A DNA stretch of 5,655 bases, from NCBI GenBank assembly GCA_030631455.1, contig DAOVLC010000117.1:1-5655 (forward strand), read 5' to 3'. The position numbers and the translations under genes were made by a program. The stretch comes from Candidatus Zixiibacteriota bacterium. Its GTDB lineage: Bacteria > Zixibacteria > MSB-5A5 > JAABVY01 > JAHJOQ01. The notes under the pieces were generated by a model. That model did not search any database. It had not been told where the DNA came from and saw only the letters and a list, made by a program, of their open reading frames with translations. Below are positions 1 through 5,647 of this stretch, one piece after another; position 1 is the stretch's first letter; the number at the start of each line of letters is the position of its first letter.

Positions 1-1087
1 CCTCGACCACGATCGCTCCCCCCGAGTTGCTGTTCCACACCGGCGTCGTTGTCAGAGTGGTTCCCGTATTCTCGTATATCATAATGTCAGACCACCATCT
101 GCCGGTCGCGAGATCGAGATCGCCATCATAATCGAGATCGCACCATGACACGGACGCGCCGTAACCGCCGGTTGCGGATTGCCATGCTGGAGTCGTACCG
201 AGAGTCCCGTCGTAATTGCGATAGAACTTGAACTTGCCCGTGCCGCCGAGCTGGTTATTATCGGCGACAGCAAGATCGAGCCAGCCATCGCCATTCACAT
301 CACCGAAGGCGAGCGTATTGGAACTCTGGAGATCCGCGGATTGCCAGCTCGGAAGAGTCTCGATCACGCCATCGTTGTTGAAGTAAATCCGGACATAGTT
401 GTCGTCCCCACAAAAGGCAAGATCCAGATCGCCATCGTTGTCTACATCGCCGAGAGCGACATCCAGCATACAAGTTGAGTCATCCGACATCCATGAAGGC
501 AGGCTTTCGAGAACTCCGTTGACATTGAAATAGACACGCTGCGGCTCTCTGTGGTCGTGATAGCTCTCTCCACAGGCCACCGCGAGGTCAAGATCACCGT
601 CGCCGTCAAGGTCGCCCATCGCGCAGGAAAAGCTAAATGTCGAATCGGCTGACCTCCACCACGGCTGGTGAATGAGAGTACCGCCATTGTTCAAATATGC
701 GTCAAGATTGTTGGTGCAGCCCCAAAGACAGCTTCCCAGGAAGTTGGAGACTACGAATTCAGGATAACCGTCGTAGTTAATATCTCCCACCGCGCAATGT
801 CCGGAATACTCGTAGTTCTGACCCTGCCAGGAGGGCCAGGATGTCGGAAAAACTCCATCCTCATTCCTGTACATGTAGTTTCGCCACGGATTAATATCGT
901 TCCCGTTCGATATGAACATATCCAGATCGCCGTCTCTGTCCACATCGTGGAATTGTAGCCCGGTCGAGTATAACACGCCTTCTCCGCCTGTATTGTACCA
1001 GAACGGGGTCTCATTTAGCTGGATTTCCGCAACGGCGTAAGTTGTTAGAACGAGAATCAAACACAAAACCAGAGCAGTCGTTTTCAT
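1..1087 (-). CDS. Secreted FG-GAP/VCBS repeat beta-propeller protein (3' end beyond the window)
   Basis: I translated this frame by hand from the ATG at 1087; it stays open for 362 codons and leaves the window at position 1, so the C-terminus is unknown. Residues 1-20 are a signal peptide (Lys-Thr n-region, Leu/Val-rich core, cleavage likely after AVA). The mature part is a tandem repeat. Six calcium-type motifs of the form DxDxDGDLD start at residues 48, 102, 159, 214, 263 and 317; the second is degenerate (DINYDGYPE). A PxWxS-like motif recurs with its Trp at 30, 87, 144, 199, 248, 302 and 351, and a YxNxxG-like segment lies between. This is the FG-GAP/VCBS (integrin-alpha-like) blade pattern, so a secreted or surface beta-propeller is likely. 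Members serve in adhesion, binding or display; the ligand cannot be told. It starts 12 bases after the M23 peptidase stop with GGGAG six bases before ATG, so it is probably translated from the same mRNA. A C-terminal sorting or dockerin module may lie outside the window. Confidence 0.9.
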   Translation of the reverse strand, partial: MKTTALVLCLILVLTTYAVAEIQLNETPFWYNTGGEGVLYSTGLQFHDVDRDGDLDMFISNGNDINPWRNYMYRNEDGVFPTSWPSWQGQNYEYSGHCAVGDINYDGYPEFVVSNFLGSCLWGCTNNLDAYLNNGGTLIHQPWWRSADSTFSFSCAMGDLDGDGDLDLAVACGESYHDHREPQRVYFNVNGVLESLPSWMSDDSTCMLDVALGDVDNDGDLDLAFCGDDNYVRIYFNNDGVIETLPSWQSADLQSSNTLAFGDVNGDGWLDLAVADNNQLGGTGKFKFYRNYDGTLGTTPAWQSATGGYGASVSWCDLDYDGDLDLATGRWWSDIMIYENTGTTLTTTPVWNSNSGGAIVVE

Positions 1088-1093
1088 CAGTAT

Positions 1094-1098
1094 CTCCC
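1094..1098 (-). promoter_or_regulatory. Ribosome binding site of the FG-GAP gene
   Basis: GGGAG on the minus strand sits six bases before the ATG at 1087, inside the 12-base gap after the peptidase stop codon TAG. There is no room for a promoter, so the two genes should be cotranscribed. Confidence 0.7.
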
Positions 1099-1099
1099 A

Positions 1100-2545
1100 C
1101 TATCCAGCCGGTGGCGGCCCACCGCCGAAAATGTAATTTATCAAGTAAACCACGTCATCGATATCAATATCCCCGGAGCTATCGGCATCGCCCGATACGT
1201 ACGGCGTCGGTGCAGGCCCTCCGCTAAAGATGTATGCTATCAGAGACACGGCGTCATCGATGTCGATCTCACCTGATCCATCAGCATCACCCAAAACATA
1301 GGACGCAGGATCGAGCACGACGTTCAATATCACAGGTGCGAAGAAGCTGACCAGAGTGTCACGACTCTTATATCCCAATCTGCTGAAGTTGACACTGTAT
1401 GTTCCAGCCGATACGTCATCGATATGGAAAGCTCCTGAACTGTTGCTGCTGTCGATCAGGCCGAACGCTGAAATCGATACTTCGGCGCCTGACGAATCGG
1501 GGTGCGAGTCCGATGTTGTAATCGTCCCGTCGAATGTAAAGCAGTTCGCCGTACGGACGGTCACGCTGTCGTATGTGACATTGCCGTACACGTCGGATGC
1601 CTTCACTACCACCGTGTAATCATCATTCGGCATTTCCCCTGTGTGCCAGCAGTAATCCGCGTCAGACATCTCTGCCACGCTGTCACCATCTGAGTTCGTT
1701 AGAATCATGTAATAGTCGCGATCGGAGTAATCGCCTTTCGTATCAAGAACGTGGTCGTCCTTGTATATCACCAGTGTGTTCACGTCCCAAAACAGATCCC
1801 CCTCGAACAAGAAAGACAGAAGCGTATCGGAAGTCAGCGTATCAGACTTGATTAGATAATCGAGGCGATACGGTGTGCATCGCCAGGATGGATGTCCGAT
1901 CATGTCGTACACGCGTGCGATTATGTCGACATCACCGTACAGCGAGTCGGTATCATAGAAATAGGTGGCGGTCTCATTCTGACAAAATGCGAGCATTCCG
2001 CCGATGGCTGTTTCGAGAAAGATCGGTGCATCGAAATCATCGACATTGGAAAGCTCAACCAGCGGATTCCGGATAAACGCCCAGTCCGGTGTCCATGTCA
2101 ACCCGCTGTGCCGTATCTTGGCGAAATGCAGATGGTGAAAATCTGCTACCGGCCAGGACACCAGATAACCGAGAAGCTCACCTTCACTGACCCAGTCGCC
2201 TTCGTCGACTGTGATAGAGAATCTTTCGAGATGCGCATACAGCCATCCGTCACATTCATCCGCGCCCATTGAATCGCCGACGGCTACTCTCCAGTGAAGC
2301 TCCGCCGAAGTAGTCAGTACAGCCTTCACATAACCCGGGGCAACGGCGTATATGGCCTGAAATGGACTCCCCATTATGTCTATGCCGGGATGTTGATACG
2401 GCCAACCGCCATAGTCCTGGAATTCGCCCCATGAATTGCCGATTGGCTGCGCTGAATCACGCGGCTCGGATGGCCAGTCGATAGCATGAGCCGCACCTGA
2501 AAGGAGCAGGAACGCCAATACGAACGCCGTCAATTTCACAGTCAT
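1100..2545 (-). CDS. Secreted M23-family metallopeptidase with regulatory-like beta domain and C-terminal dockerin-like module
   Basis: The protein has 481 residues. Residues 1-21 are a signal peptide (MTVK, then a hydrophobic core, cleavage after AHA). Residues about 35-165 form a LytM/M23 peptidase domain. HPGID (H52, D56) is the HxxxD zinc motif, YAHL holds H105, and HLH (138-140) is the HxH motif, so all expected zinc and catalytic positions are present and activity is plausible. The family cuts peptidoglycan cross-bridges or other Gly-rich peptides; the substrate here is unknown. Residues about 170-332 look like beta-sandwich material. Residues about 336-414 resemble a carboxypeptidase-regulatory-like domain (GTYSVNFSRLGYKS, then LNVVLDP). 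Residues 419-481 hold two EF-hand-like dockerin loops (D420 to D431 and D453 to D464), each followed by a helix ending YIF and a Gly/Pro tail. The reading frame stays open upstream to 2866, but that stretch has no domain and crosses a repeat element. The ATG at 2545 has GAGG four bases ahead and opens the signal peptide. It is first in an operon with the propeller gene. Export is confident; the dockerin's partner is unknown. Confidence 0.93.
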   Translation of the reverse strand: MTVKLTAFVLAFLLLSGAAHAIDWPSEPRDSAQPIGNSWGEFQDYGGWPYQHPGIDIMGSPFQAIYAVAPGYVKAVLTTSAELHWRVAVGDSMGADECDGWLYAHLERFSITVDEGDWVSEGELLGYLVSWPVADFHHLHFAKIRHSGLTWTPDWAFIRNPLVELSNVDDFDAPIFLETAIGGMLAFCQNETATYFYDTDSLYGDVDIIARVYDMIGHPSWRCTPYRLDYLIKSDTLTSDTLLSFLFEGDLFWDVNTLVIYKDDHVLDTKGDYSDRDYYMILTNSDGDSVAEMSDADYCWHTGEMPNDDYTVVVKASDVYGNVTYDSVTVRTANCFTFDGTITTSDSHPDSSGAEVSISAFGLIDSSNSSGAFHIDDVSAGTYSVNFSRLGYKSRDTLVSFFAPVILNVVLDPASYVLGDADGSGEIDIDDAVSLIAYIFSGGPAPTPYVSGDADSSGDIDIDDVVYLINYIFGGGPPPAG

Positions 2546-2546
2546 G

Positions 2547-2553
2547 CCACCTC
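2547..2553 (-). promoter_or_regulatory. Ribosome binding site that fixes the M23 peptidase start
   Basis: On the minus strand GAGGTGG lies directly before the ATG at 2545, with four bases between GAGG and the ATG. Together with the signal peptide encoded right after it, this favours 2545 over in-frame ATGs upstream, including 2575 and 2866. The spacing is slightly short but workable. Confidence 0.65.
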
Positions 2554-2576
2554 GTTCAGAAAATGGAGGTACTCTC

Positions 2577-2606
2577 ATAATATAAGTCGCAGGCAACATG
2601 ATACAA
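2577..2606 (-). promoter_or_regulatory. Candidate promoter of the M23/FG-GAP operon
   Basis: Read on the minus strand, TTGTAT (2606-2601) is followed after 18 bases by TATTAT (2582-2577); an overlapping TATATT would give 16-base spacing. Transcription would start near 2570, leaving a leader of about 25 bases that holds the ribosome binding site. This assumes a sigma-70-like consensus, and the match is only moderate. Confidence 0.35.
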
Positions 2607-2725
2607 GTGTTATTTTGCAAGGTGAATGGCATGTACGCAAGGGTGGCACGGTCAATGATCCAGCATGAGTGACAACTCTTGTTCGGCAGATCCTCTGAGT
2701 GAGCGATGAATCTTACTTTGTTCAT

Positions 2726-2839
2726 GTGCTCGCAGGGGCTGTGCCCCTGCGCTTGTGTGCCATAACGAGCCGGTCGGACACGACTAGAAACCGCCCTTCG
2801 TTGGCTCAGGATGCACAGGGGCACAGCCCCTGCGAGCAC
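2726..2839. repeat. 114-bp inverted-repeat element, copy 1 (intact termini)
   Basis: The ends are a perfect 24-bp inverted repeat (2726-2749 and 2816-2839), beginning GTGCTCGCAGGGG and ending CCCCTGCGAGCAC. Each arm also folds on itself. The left arm has stem CGCAGGGGC, loop TGT and the matching stem to 2751 (9 bp); the right arm has a 7-bp stem around ACA at 2816-2832. The 66-base centre encodes nothing recognisable. A related copy occurs at 4227-4317, so this is a dispersed element. No transposase is present. It resembles a small non-autonomous element (MITE) or a REP/BIME-type palindromic repeat; the sequence does not decide between them. Confidence 0.85.
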
Positions 2840-2915
2840 TCGAAATGGGGACATCGGAGACAACATCTCTACTCATGCCCGATCCGAATTGGGTAGCATG
2901 AGTCTTAAATTGTTG

Positions 2916-2944
2916 TTGTGTTTTTGGACTTTTCGACCTATTAA
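2916..2944 (+). promoter_or_regulatory. Candidate promoter of the symporter gene
   Basis: TTGTGT (2916-2921) and TATTAA (2939-2944) are separated by 17 bases. A transcript would begin near 2951, about 20 bases before the ATG. The match is modest and rests on a sigma-70-like consensus; the AT-rich context supports it weakly. Confidence 0.3.
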
Positions 2945-2948
2945 TAGG
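2937..2948. promoter_or_regulatory. Perfect 12-bp palindrome, possible operator
   Basis: CCTATTAATAGG is a perfect palindrome, overlaps the candidate -10 element and lies 24 bases before the symporter ATG. The position would suit a dimeric repressor. A palindrome this short can arise by chance in AT-rich DNA, and no regulator gene is in the window. Confidence 0.3.
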
Positions 2949-2971
2949 CGGCTTATAGGTAGATCGAGAAT

Positions 2972-4195
2972 ATGTCAACAGCTGTCAACAGATACATAAT
3001 AATCGGGATAATCCTCGGGATCATACTCGGGGGGCTTCTTGGCTCATTGCTGGGCGAGCGCATGATGTGGGCCGGATTCCTCGGCAAGCTCTTCCTGAAT
3101 GCCCTCAGGATGATTGTCATTCCGCTGATCGTCACGAGCATGATTACCGGAGTGATTTCGCTGGGCGATGTCAGGCGTCTCGGTCGAACCGGAGCCAAAA
3201 CCCTGCTGTTCTACCTGACTACGACCGCGATATCGGTAGCCATTGGAATCATACTGGTCAATCTGATCCAGCCCGGAGTCGGCTCGGAGTCCGGAGCCGC
3301 GGCAGGCAATGAGATCGCCAAACGTGCGGGCGAATACAGCATCTTCGATGTCATCCTCGGCATGGTGCCTCCGAATATCATCAAAGCCATGTCTGAGACG
3401 AAAGTGCTACCGCTGATTCTCTTCTCACTCATCTTCGGCGGAATTGTCACGACGATGGGCGAAAAGGGCAAGCCACTTAAGGAGTTCTTCGAATCCGCCA
3501 ATGGAGCGATCATGAAATTCGTGCATGTTATCATGTTGGTCGCACCGTTCGGAGTGTTCGGTCTGATCGCGGGAAGATTCGCCGAAGCGGGAGGCGTAGC
3601 CTTTGCGGACGAACTCATGAAGCTCGGGAAGTACTTCATCACAGTTCTCATCGGCCTCACAATCCATGCTGTGATTGTCCTGCCCGCCATTCTCAAGATA
3701 CTTGGCAAGAAACCTGTCAGGAAGTATGCCGCTAACATGGTTCAGGCGCTGGCTACCGCCTTTTCAACCGCTTCGTCATCCGCGACGCTGCCGGTCACGA
3801 TGGAATGCGTCGAGGAGAACAATCGGGTCAATCACAAGGCATCGAGTTTTGTACTGCCGCTTGGCGCGACTATCAATATGGATGGTACCGCATTATATGA
3901 AGCGGTGGCAGCGATATTCATTGCGCAACTTTATGGGATCGACCTGACAGTTGGGCAGCAGATAATAATATTCTTCACAGCAAATCTCGCAGCCATCGGC
4001 GCAGCAGGCATACCTGAGGCGGGACTTGTGACGATGGTCATGGTTCTCGAATCGGTCGGGCTGCCTATTGAGGGGATAGCTTCTATTCTAGCAGTCGACT
4101 GGTTCCTCGACAGATTCCGCACGACAGTCAATGTCTGGGGCGATTCGGTCGGTGCAGCAGTAATCGCACGGACAAAAGAAATCCGCAATGCCTGA
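2972..4195 (+). CDS. Dicarboxylate/amino acid:cation symporter (DAACS, SLC1 / glutamate transporter family)
   Basis: This 407-residue inner-membrane protein matches the usual bacterial length and is built of hydrophobic helices with two re-entrant hairpins. Family landmarks appear in order. TM2 has RMIVIPLI (46-53). TM3 has Y81 with T84 and T85, matching the GltPh Y89/T92/S93 sodium-site residues. Hairpin 1 has SSSATLP (268-274). TM7 has NMDGT (302-306). Hairpin 2 has AGIPEAG (345-351). TM8 has D376, D380, R383, T384, N387 and D391, matching GltPh D390, D394, R397, T398, N401 and D405. The substrate arginine R383 points to acidic substrates such as glutamate or aspartate, with sodium the likely coupling ion. 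The stretch from hairpin 1 to TM8 reads much more like animal EAATs ([28 protein letters not shown]) than like DctA. The ribosome site before ATG 2972 is weak. It is divergent from the peptidase operon and seems monocistronic. Family is certain; substrate is inferred. Confidence 0.96.
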   Translation: MSTAVNRYIIIGIILGIILGGLLGSLLGERMMWAGFLGKLFLNALRMIVIPLIVTSMITGVISLGDVRRLGRTGAKTLLFYLTTTAISVAIGIILVNLIQPGVGSESGAAAGNEIAKRAGEYSIFDVILGMVPPNIIKAMSETKVLPLILFSLIFGGIVTTMGEKGKPLKEFFESANGAIMKFVHVIMLVAPFGVFGLIAGRFAEAGGVAFADELMKLGKYFITVLIGLTIHAVIVLPAILKILGKKPVRKYAANMVQALATAFSTASSSATLPVTMECVEENNRVNHKASSFVLPLGATINMDGTALYEAVAAIFIAQLYGIDLTVGQQIIIFFTANLAAIGAAGIPEAGLVTMVMVLESVGLPIEGIASILAVDWFLDRFRTTVNVWGDSVGAAVIARTKEIRNA

Positions 4196-4201
4196 GTCGG
4201 G
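4180..4201 (+). repeat. Direct repeat, unit 1, spanning the symporter stop codon
   Basis: This 22-base unit starts AATCCGCAAT and ends GAGTCGGG. It covers the last sense codons and the TGA of the symporter plus six bases downstream. An imperfect second unit lies at 4320-4341, on the far side of the repeat element. Confidence 0.6.
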
Positions 4202-4226
4202 TCTTATTCTGAAGCTACCGTTTGAT

Positions 4227-4317
4227 GTGCTCGCAGGGGCTGTGCCCTGCGGTTTTCCGCCAAACCCAACTGTGTTGCCTCAGCATACAGGCGCAGAGGC
4301 ATAGCCACTGCGCGCAC
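4227..4317. repeat. Inverted-repeat element, copy 2 (91 bp, decayed)
   Basis: The left arm (4227-4249) matches the left arm of copy 1 except for one deleted C. The right arm (4294-4317) differs from the right arm of copy 1 at 4 of 24 bases. The centres differ in length, but a GTTG-CTCAG-AT-CA block beside the right arm is shared (near 2801-2815 and 4274-4288). The right arm folds at 4291-4313 with stem GCGCAGAGGC, loop ATA and one mismatch. Homology beyond the arms argues that both copies descend from one element. This copy sits between convergent genes. Confidence 0.8.
4232..4256 (+). terminator. Possible intrinsic terminator of the symporter gene, formed by a repeat arm
   Basis: The left arm of element copy 2 folds as CGCAGGG (4232-4238), loop GCTGTG, then CCCTGCG (4245-4251), followed by GTTTT. 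It lies 36 bases after the TGA. The stem is strong but the T-run is only four bases, so termination may be partial. Confidence 0.4.
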
Positions 4318-4319
4318 TT

Positions 4320-4341
4320 AATCCGCAATAGCCGAGTCGGG
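4320..4341 (+). repeat. Direct repeat, unit 2, after element copy 2
   Basis: This 22-base unit shares AATCCGCAAT and GAGTCGGG with unit 1 and differs only in the four central bases (GCCT against AGCC). It begins two bases after the right arm of the element and ends seven bases before the stop codon of the DUF2461 gene. It looks like a duplicated remnant of the symporter 3' end. Confidence 0.6.
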
Positions 4342-4348
4342 GGCTGAC

Positions 4349-5059
4349 CTACCGAGTTTTCTTTGCTCTTTTCGTGACTCCGACGATCCATTTGTGTAGT
4401 GGCAGGAATGGTTTGTATTTGTCGTAGCAGTAGTCTGTGATTCCCGACGTGTAGAGTTCCTGTGGAATGGTTGTCTCGATGCCACCGTAGAAACCATTCA
4501 TCATCAGGAGTTCTGCGTTCCTGTGGTCGGGATCGAATCCTCGCGGTAACCTCTTGTAGTGTCGGCGTCCAATGTTACAGCCGGGGATTTTGGAGATTCT
4601 CGATATGATTCCGGTGAGTTCTTTCCCGTACTTCTCATGCACTACCGAATTCCGATATTCGTCTATCATGTGGCTCGGGAACATGTAGATTCCGACACCG
4701 AGCATCAGTTTCGGCGGATCGAGATGGAAATAGAAACCGGAACACTCCATCCTGGGGCCATCGCCTTCCCAGAACCAGATACCGAGATGAGTCTTGTATC
4801 GCGTCTTGTCCTTGCTGAAACGAGTGTCGCGGAAAATACGGAAAATCGATTTATCGACGCGTGGATCGGCGTGCACCTCGGAAGATAGCTTTTTCAAGCG
4901 GGCGCCCATCTCCCCCACGAATATCCTCGCAGGAGTCATCACGTAATTATCGAATTCACCCCTGTGCTCCTTGAACCAGAGCTTCGTGTTATTCTTCTTC
5001 AGCCCTTTGTAGAATCGAATGCACTCCTTCGGGAAACCGTCAAATTCTGATTTCGGCAC
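4349..5059 (-). CDS. DUF2461 / TIGR02453 family protein of unknown function
   Basis: The protein has 236 residues, the usual length for the family, with no signal peptide or membrane segment, so it is probably cytoplasmic. Family hallmarks run in order: FPKECIRFYKGLKKNN with LWFKEHR near the N-terminus; the core KSIFRIFRDTRFSKDKTRYK followed by THLGIWF; GFYFHLDPPKLMLGVGIYMF; then a basic C-terminal half ending in KRAKKTR. The biochemical role of the family is not established to my knowledge. The start is GTG at 5059, with GAAGAGG seven bases upstream, and the conserved N-terminal motif begins right after it. It converges with the symporter across a gap of about 150 bases. The lipoprotein gene upstream is on the same strand but is separated by 162 bases containing a probable terminator, so this gene likely has its own promoter. 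Confidence 0.92.
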   Translation of the reverse strand: MPKSEFDGFPKECIRFYKGLKKNNTKLWFKEHRGEFDNYVMTPARIFVGEMGARLKKLSSEVHADPRVDKSIFRIFRDTRFSKDKTRYKTHLGIWFWEGDGPRMECSGFYFHLDPPKLMLGVGIYMFPSHMIDEYRNSVVHEKYGKELTGIISRISKIPGCNIGRRHYKRLPRGFDPDHRNAELLMMNGFYGGIETTIPQELYTSGITDYCYDKYKPFLPLHKWIVGVTKRAKKTR

Positions 5060-5066
5060 TCTCGAA

Positions 5067-5073
5067 CCTCTTC
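5067..5073 (-). promoter_or_regulatory. Ribosome binding site supporting the GTG start of the DUF2461 gene
   Basis: GAAGAGG on the minus strand is followed by seven bases and then GTG (5059-5057). The near-ideal site and spacing decide the start in favour of this GTG. Confidence 0.65.
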
Positions 5074-5105
5074 ACAATACCTGTCATACGCTGACCACGC
5101 AACAC

Positions 5106-5133
5106 TTGATAGCCCGTTTAGCAGAAAAGTCAA
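5106..5133 (-). promoter_or_regulatory. Candidate promoter of the DUF2461 gene
   Basis: Read on the minus strand, TTGACT (5133-5128) and TATCAA (5111-5106) are 16 bases apart. Transcription would begin near 5099, about 40 bases before the GTG. The -35 matches 5 of 6 consensus bases and the -10 matches 4 of 6. Confidence 0.35.
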
Positions 5134-5164
5134 TCACTTTCGATATTGGAAGACTCCTACGGCC

Positions 5165-5195
5165 AAGAAAATGGCGCACCCAAAGAGGATGTGCC
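5165..5195 (-). terminator. Probable intrinsic terminator after the lipoprotein gene
   Basis: On the minus strand, GGCACATCC (5195-5187), loop TCTTT, and GGGTGCGCC (5181-5173) form a 9-position stem with one A-C mismatch and one T-G wobble. ATTTTCTT follows immediately. It begins 27 bases after the TAG of the lipoprotein gene and separates it from the DUF2461 gene. Confidence 0.5.
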
Positions 5196-5221
5196 TTCGG
5201 AAAGCCGGATGTTAGACAAGA

Positions 5222-5602
5222 CTAATTCGCGAGGGCAAAGCCACTCGGGGCATGCACCGGCTCTTTCTGAAAAGCATTCAGATAGATTATGACCGGCTGG
5301 GTTATCCCCGCATATCGCACTGTCCATCGTGACAAGTGCCCTGTCTTTCTGGGATATTCGCCGGGTATTTCAAAGTGACAGCAATCGGATAACCGTGTCA
5401 ATTTCACCCACTGTCCCTGAGGACCGCGTAGTTTCGAGAGGTATTCCCTCTCACCGTTCATGCCGCCACCGCAGTAGACAGGATTGTCTGCCGAGTAACC
5501 GTACCCGGAAGACTTCACCACAACTATATCCTGCTGATTTGTCGATGAGCAACCGATGGACAGAAGCACAAGAAAGACCAGTGTTGCTGAGAACGCTTTC
5601 AC
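5222..5602 (-). CDS. Small conserved lipoprotein with CC motif (family often mislabelled as KDO-8-P synthase)
   Basis: The protein has 126 residues. The N-terminus is a lipoprotein signal: MKAFS, a hydrophobic core, then lipobox LSIGC with C18 as the lipidated cysteine. The mature part has GYGYSADNPVYCGGG (33-47), a YLSKLRGPQGQWV segment, a vicinal cysteine pair in SDCCHFEIPG (C74, C75), WTVRYAGITQPVIIYLNAF and a closing APSGF. From memory, this GY-NP-GG, YL-LxGPxGQ, CC-F, IYxN, PxGF order matches a family of roughly 130-150-residue lipoproteins, common in Bacteroidetes relatives and frequently annotated as 2-dehydro-3-deoxyphosphooctonate aldolase. It is far too small for that TIM-barrel enzyme and carries a lipid anchor, so the label would be wrong. 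True function is unknown. It starts with GTG at 5602, behind GGAGG. It stands alone, with a -10 box upstream and a terminator downstream. Confidence 0.85.
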   Translation of the reverse strand: MKAFSATLVFLVLLSIGCSSTNQQDIVVVKSSGYGYSADNPVYCGGGMNGEREYLSKLRGPQGQWVKLTRLSDCCHFEIPGEYPRKTGHLSRWTVRYAGITQPVIIYLNAFQKEPVHAPSGFALAN

Positions 5603-5607
5603 AACAA

Positions 5608-5615
5608 CCTCCCTT
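5608..5615 (-). promoter_or_regulatory. Strong ribosome binding site of the lipoprotein gene
   Basis: AAGGGAGG on the minus strand lies five bases before the GTG at 5602, and the lipobox signal sequence follows directly. This supports GTG as the true start. Confidence 0.65.
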
Positions 5616-5641
5616 CAACCGACTTTTACGCACCGTTACAT

Positions 5642-5647
5642 ATTATA
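5642..5647 (-). promoter_or_regulatory. Candidate -10 box of the lipoprotein gene
   Basis: A perfect TATAAT reads on the minus strand at 5647-5642. It would place the transcript start near 5635 and leave a leader of about 33 bases. The matching -35 element would lie beyond the right edge, so only half the promoter can be judged. Confidence 0.45.

Larger units (their letters stand above)
2546..2971. other. Divergent intergenic region, 426 bp
   Basis: This gap separates the minus-strand peptidase operon from the plus-strand symporter. From left to right it holds the candidate operon promoter (2577-2606), about 120 bases with nothing I can assign, the 114-bp inverted-repeat element (2726-2839), about 70 further unassigned bases, and an AT-rich stretch with a 12-bp palindrome and a candidate promoter just before the symporter. 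I found no convincing small gene in it. The open frames that cross it lack a good start context and run through the repeat arms. Confidence 0.7.

Noticed and set aside
179..958. Plus-strand open frames of 96-99 codons opposite the FG-GAP gene
   Set aside because: They are antisense shadows of the repetitive Asp-codon sequence (GAT repeats read as ATC); no ribosome site or domain, and the minus-strand frame is clearly the gene.
2726..2839. Possible CRISPR or tandem array from the repeated GC-rich arms
   Set aside because: There are only two inverted arms per locus, not direct repeats with uniform spacers, and no cas gene is present.
2662..2903. AGCATGAGT occurring twice (2662-2670 and 2895-2903) around element copy 1, as a target-site duplication
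   Set aside because: The two copies lie about 55 bases from either end of the element, and a 9-mer match in this context can be chance.
2784..2978. Short minus-strand frame between the peptidase and symporter genes
   Set aside because: It covers the right arm of the repeat and the symporter promoter region, and its sequence shows no protein-like features.
2811..2999. Plus-strand 62-codon frame leading into the symporter
   Set aside because: It begins in the repeat arm and overlaps the symporter start in another frame; no good ribosome site.
3211..3738. A 175-codon minus-strand frame inside the symporter gene
   Set aside because: It lies wholly opposite conserved symporter sequence and has no recognisable motif.
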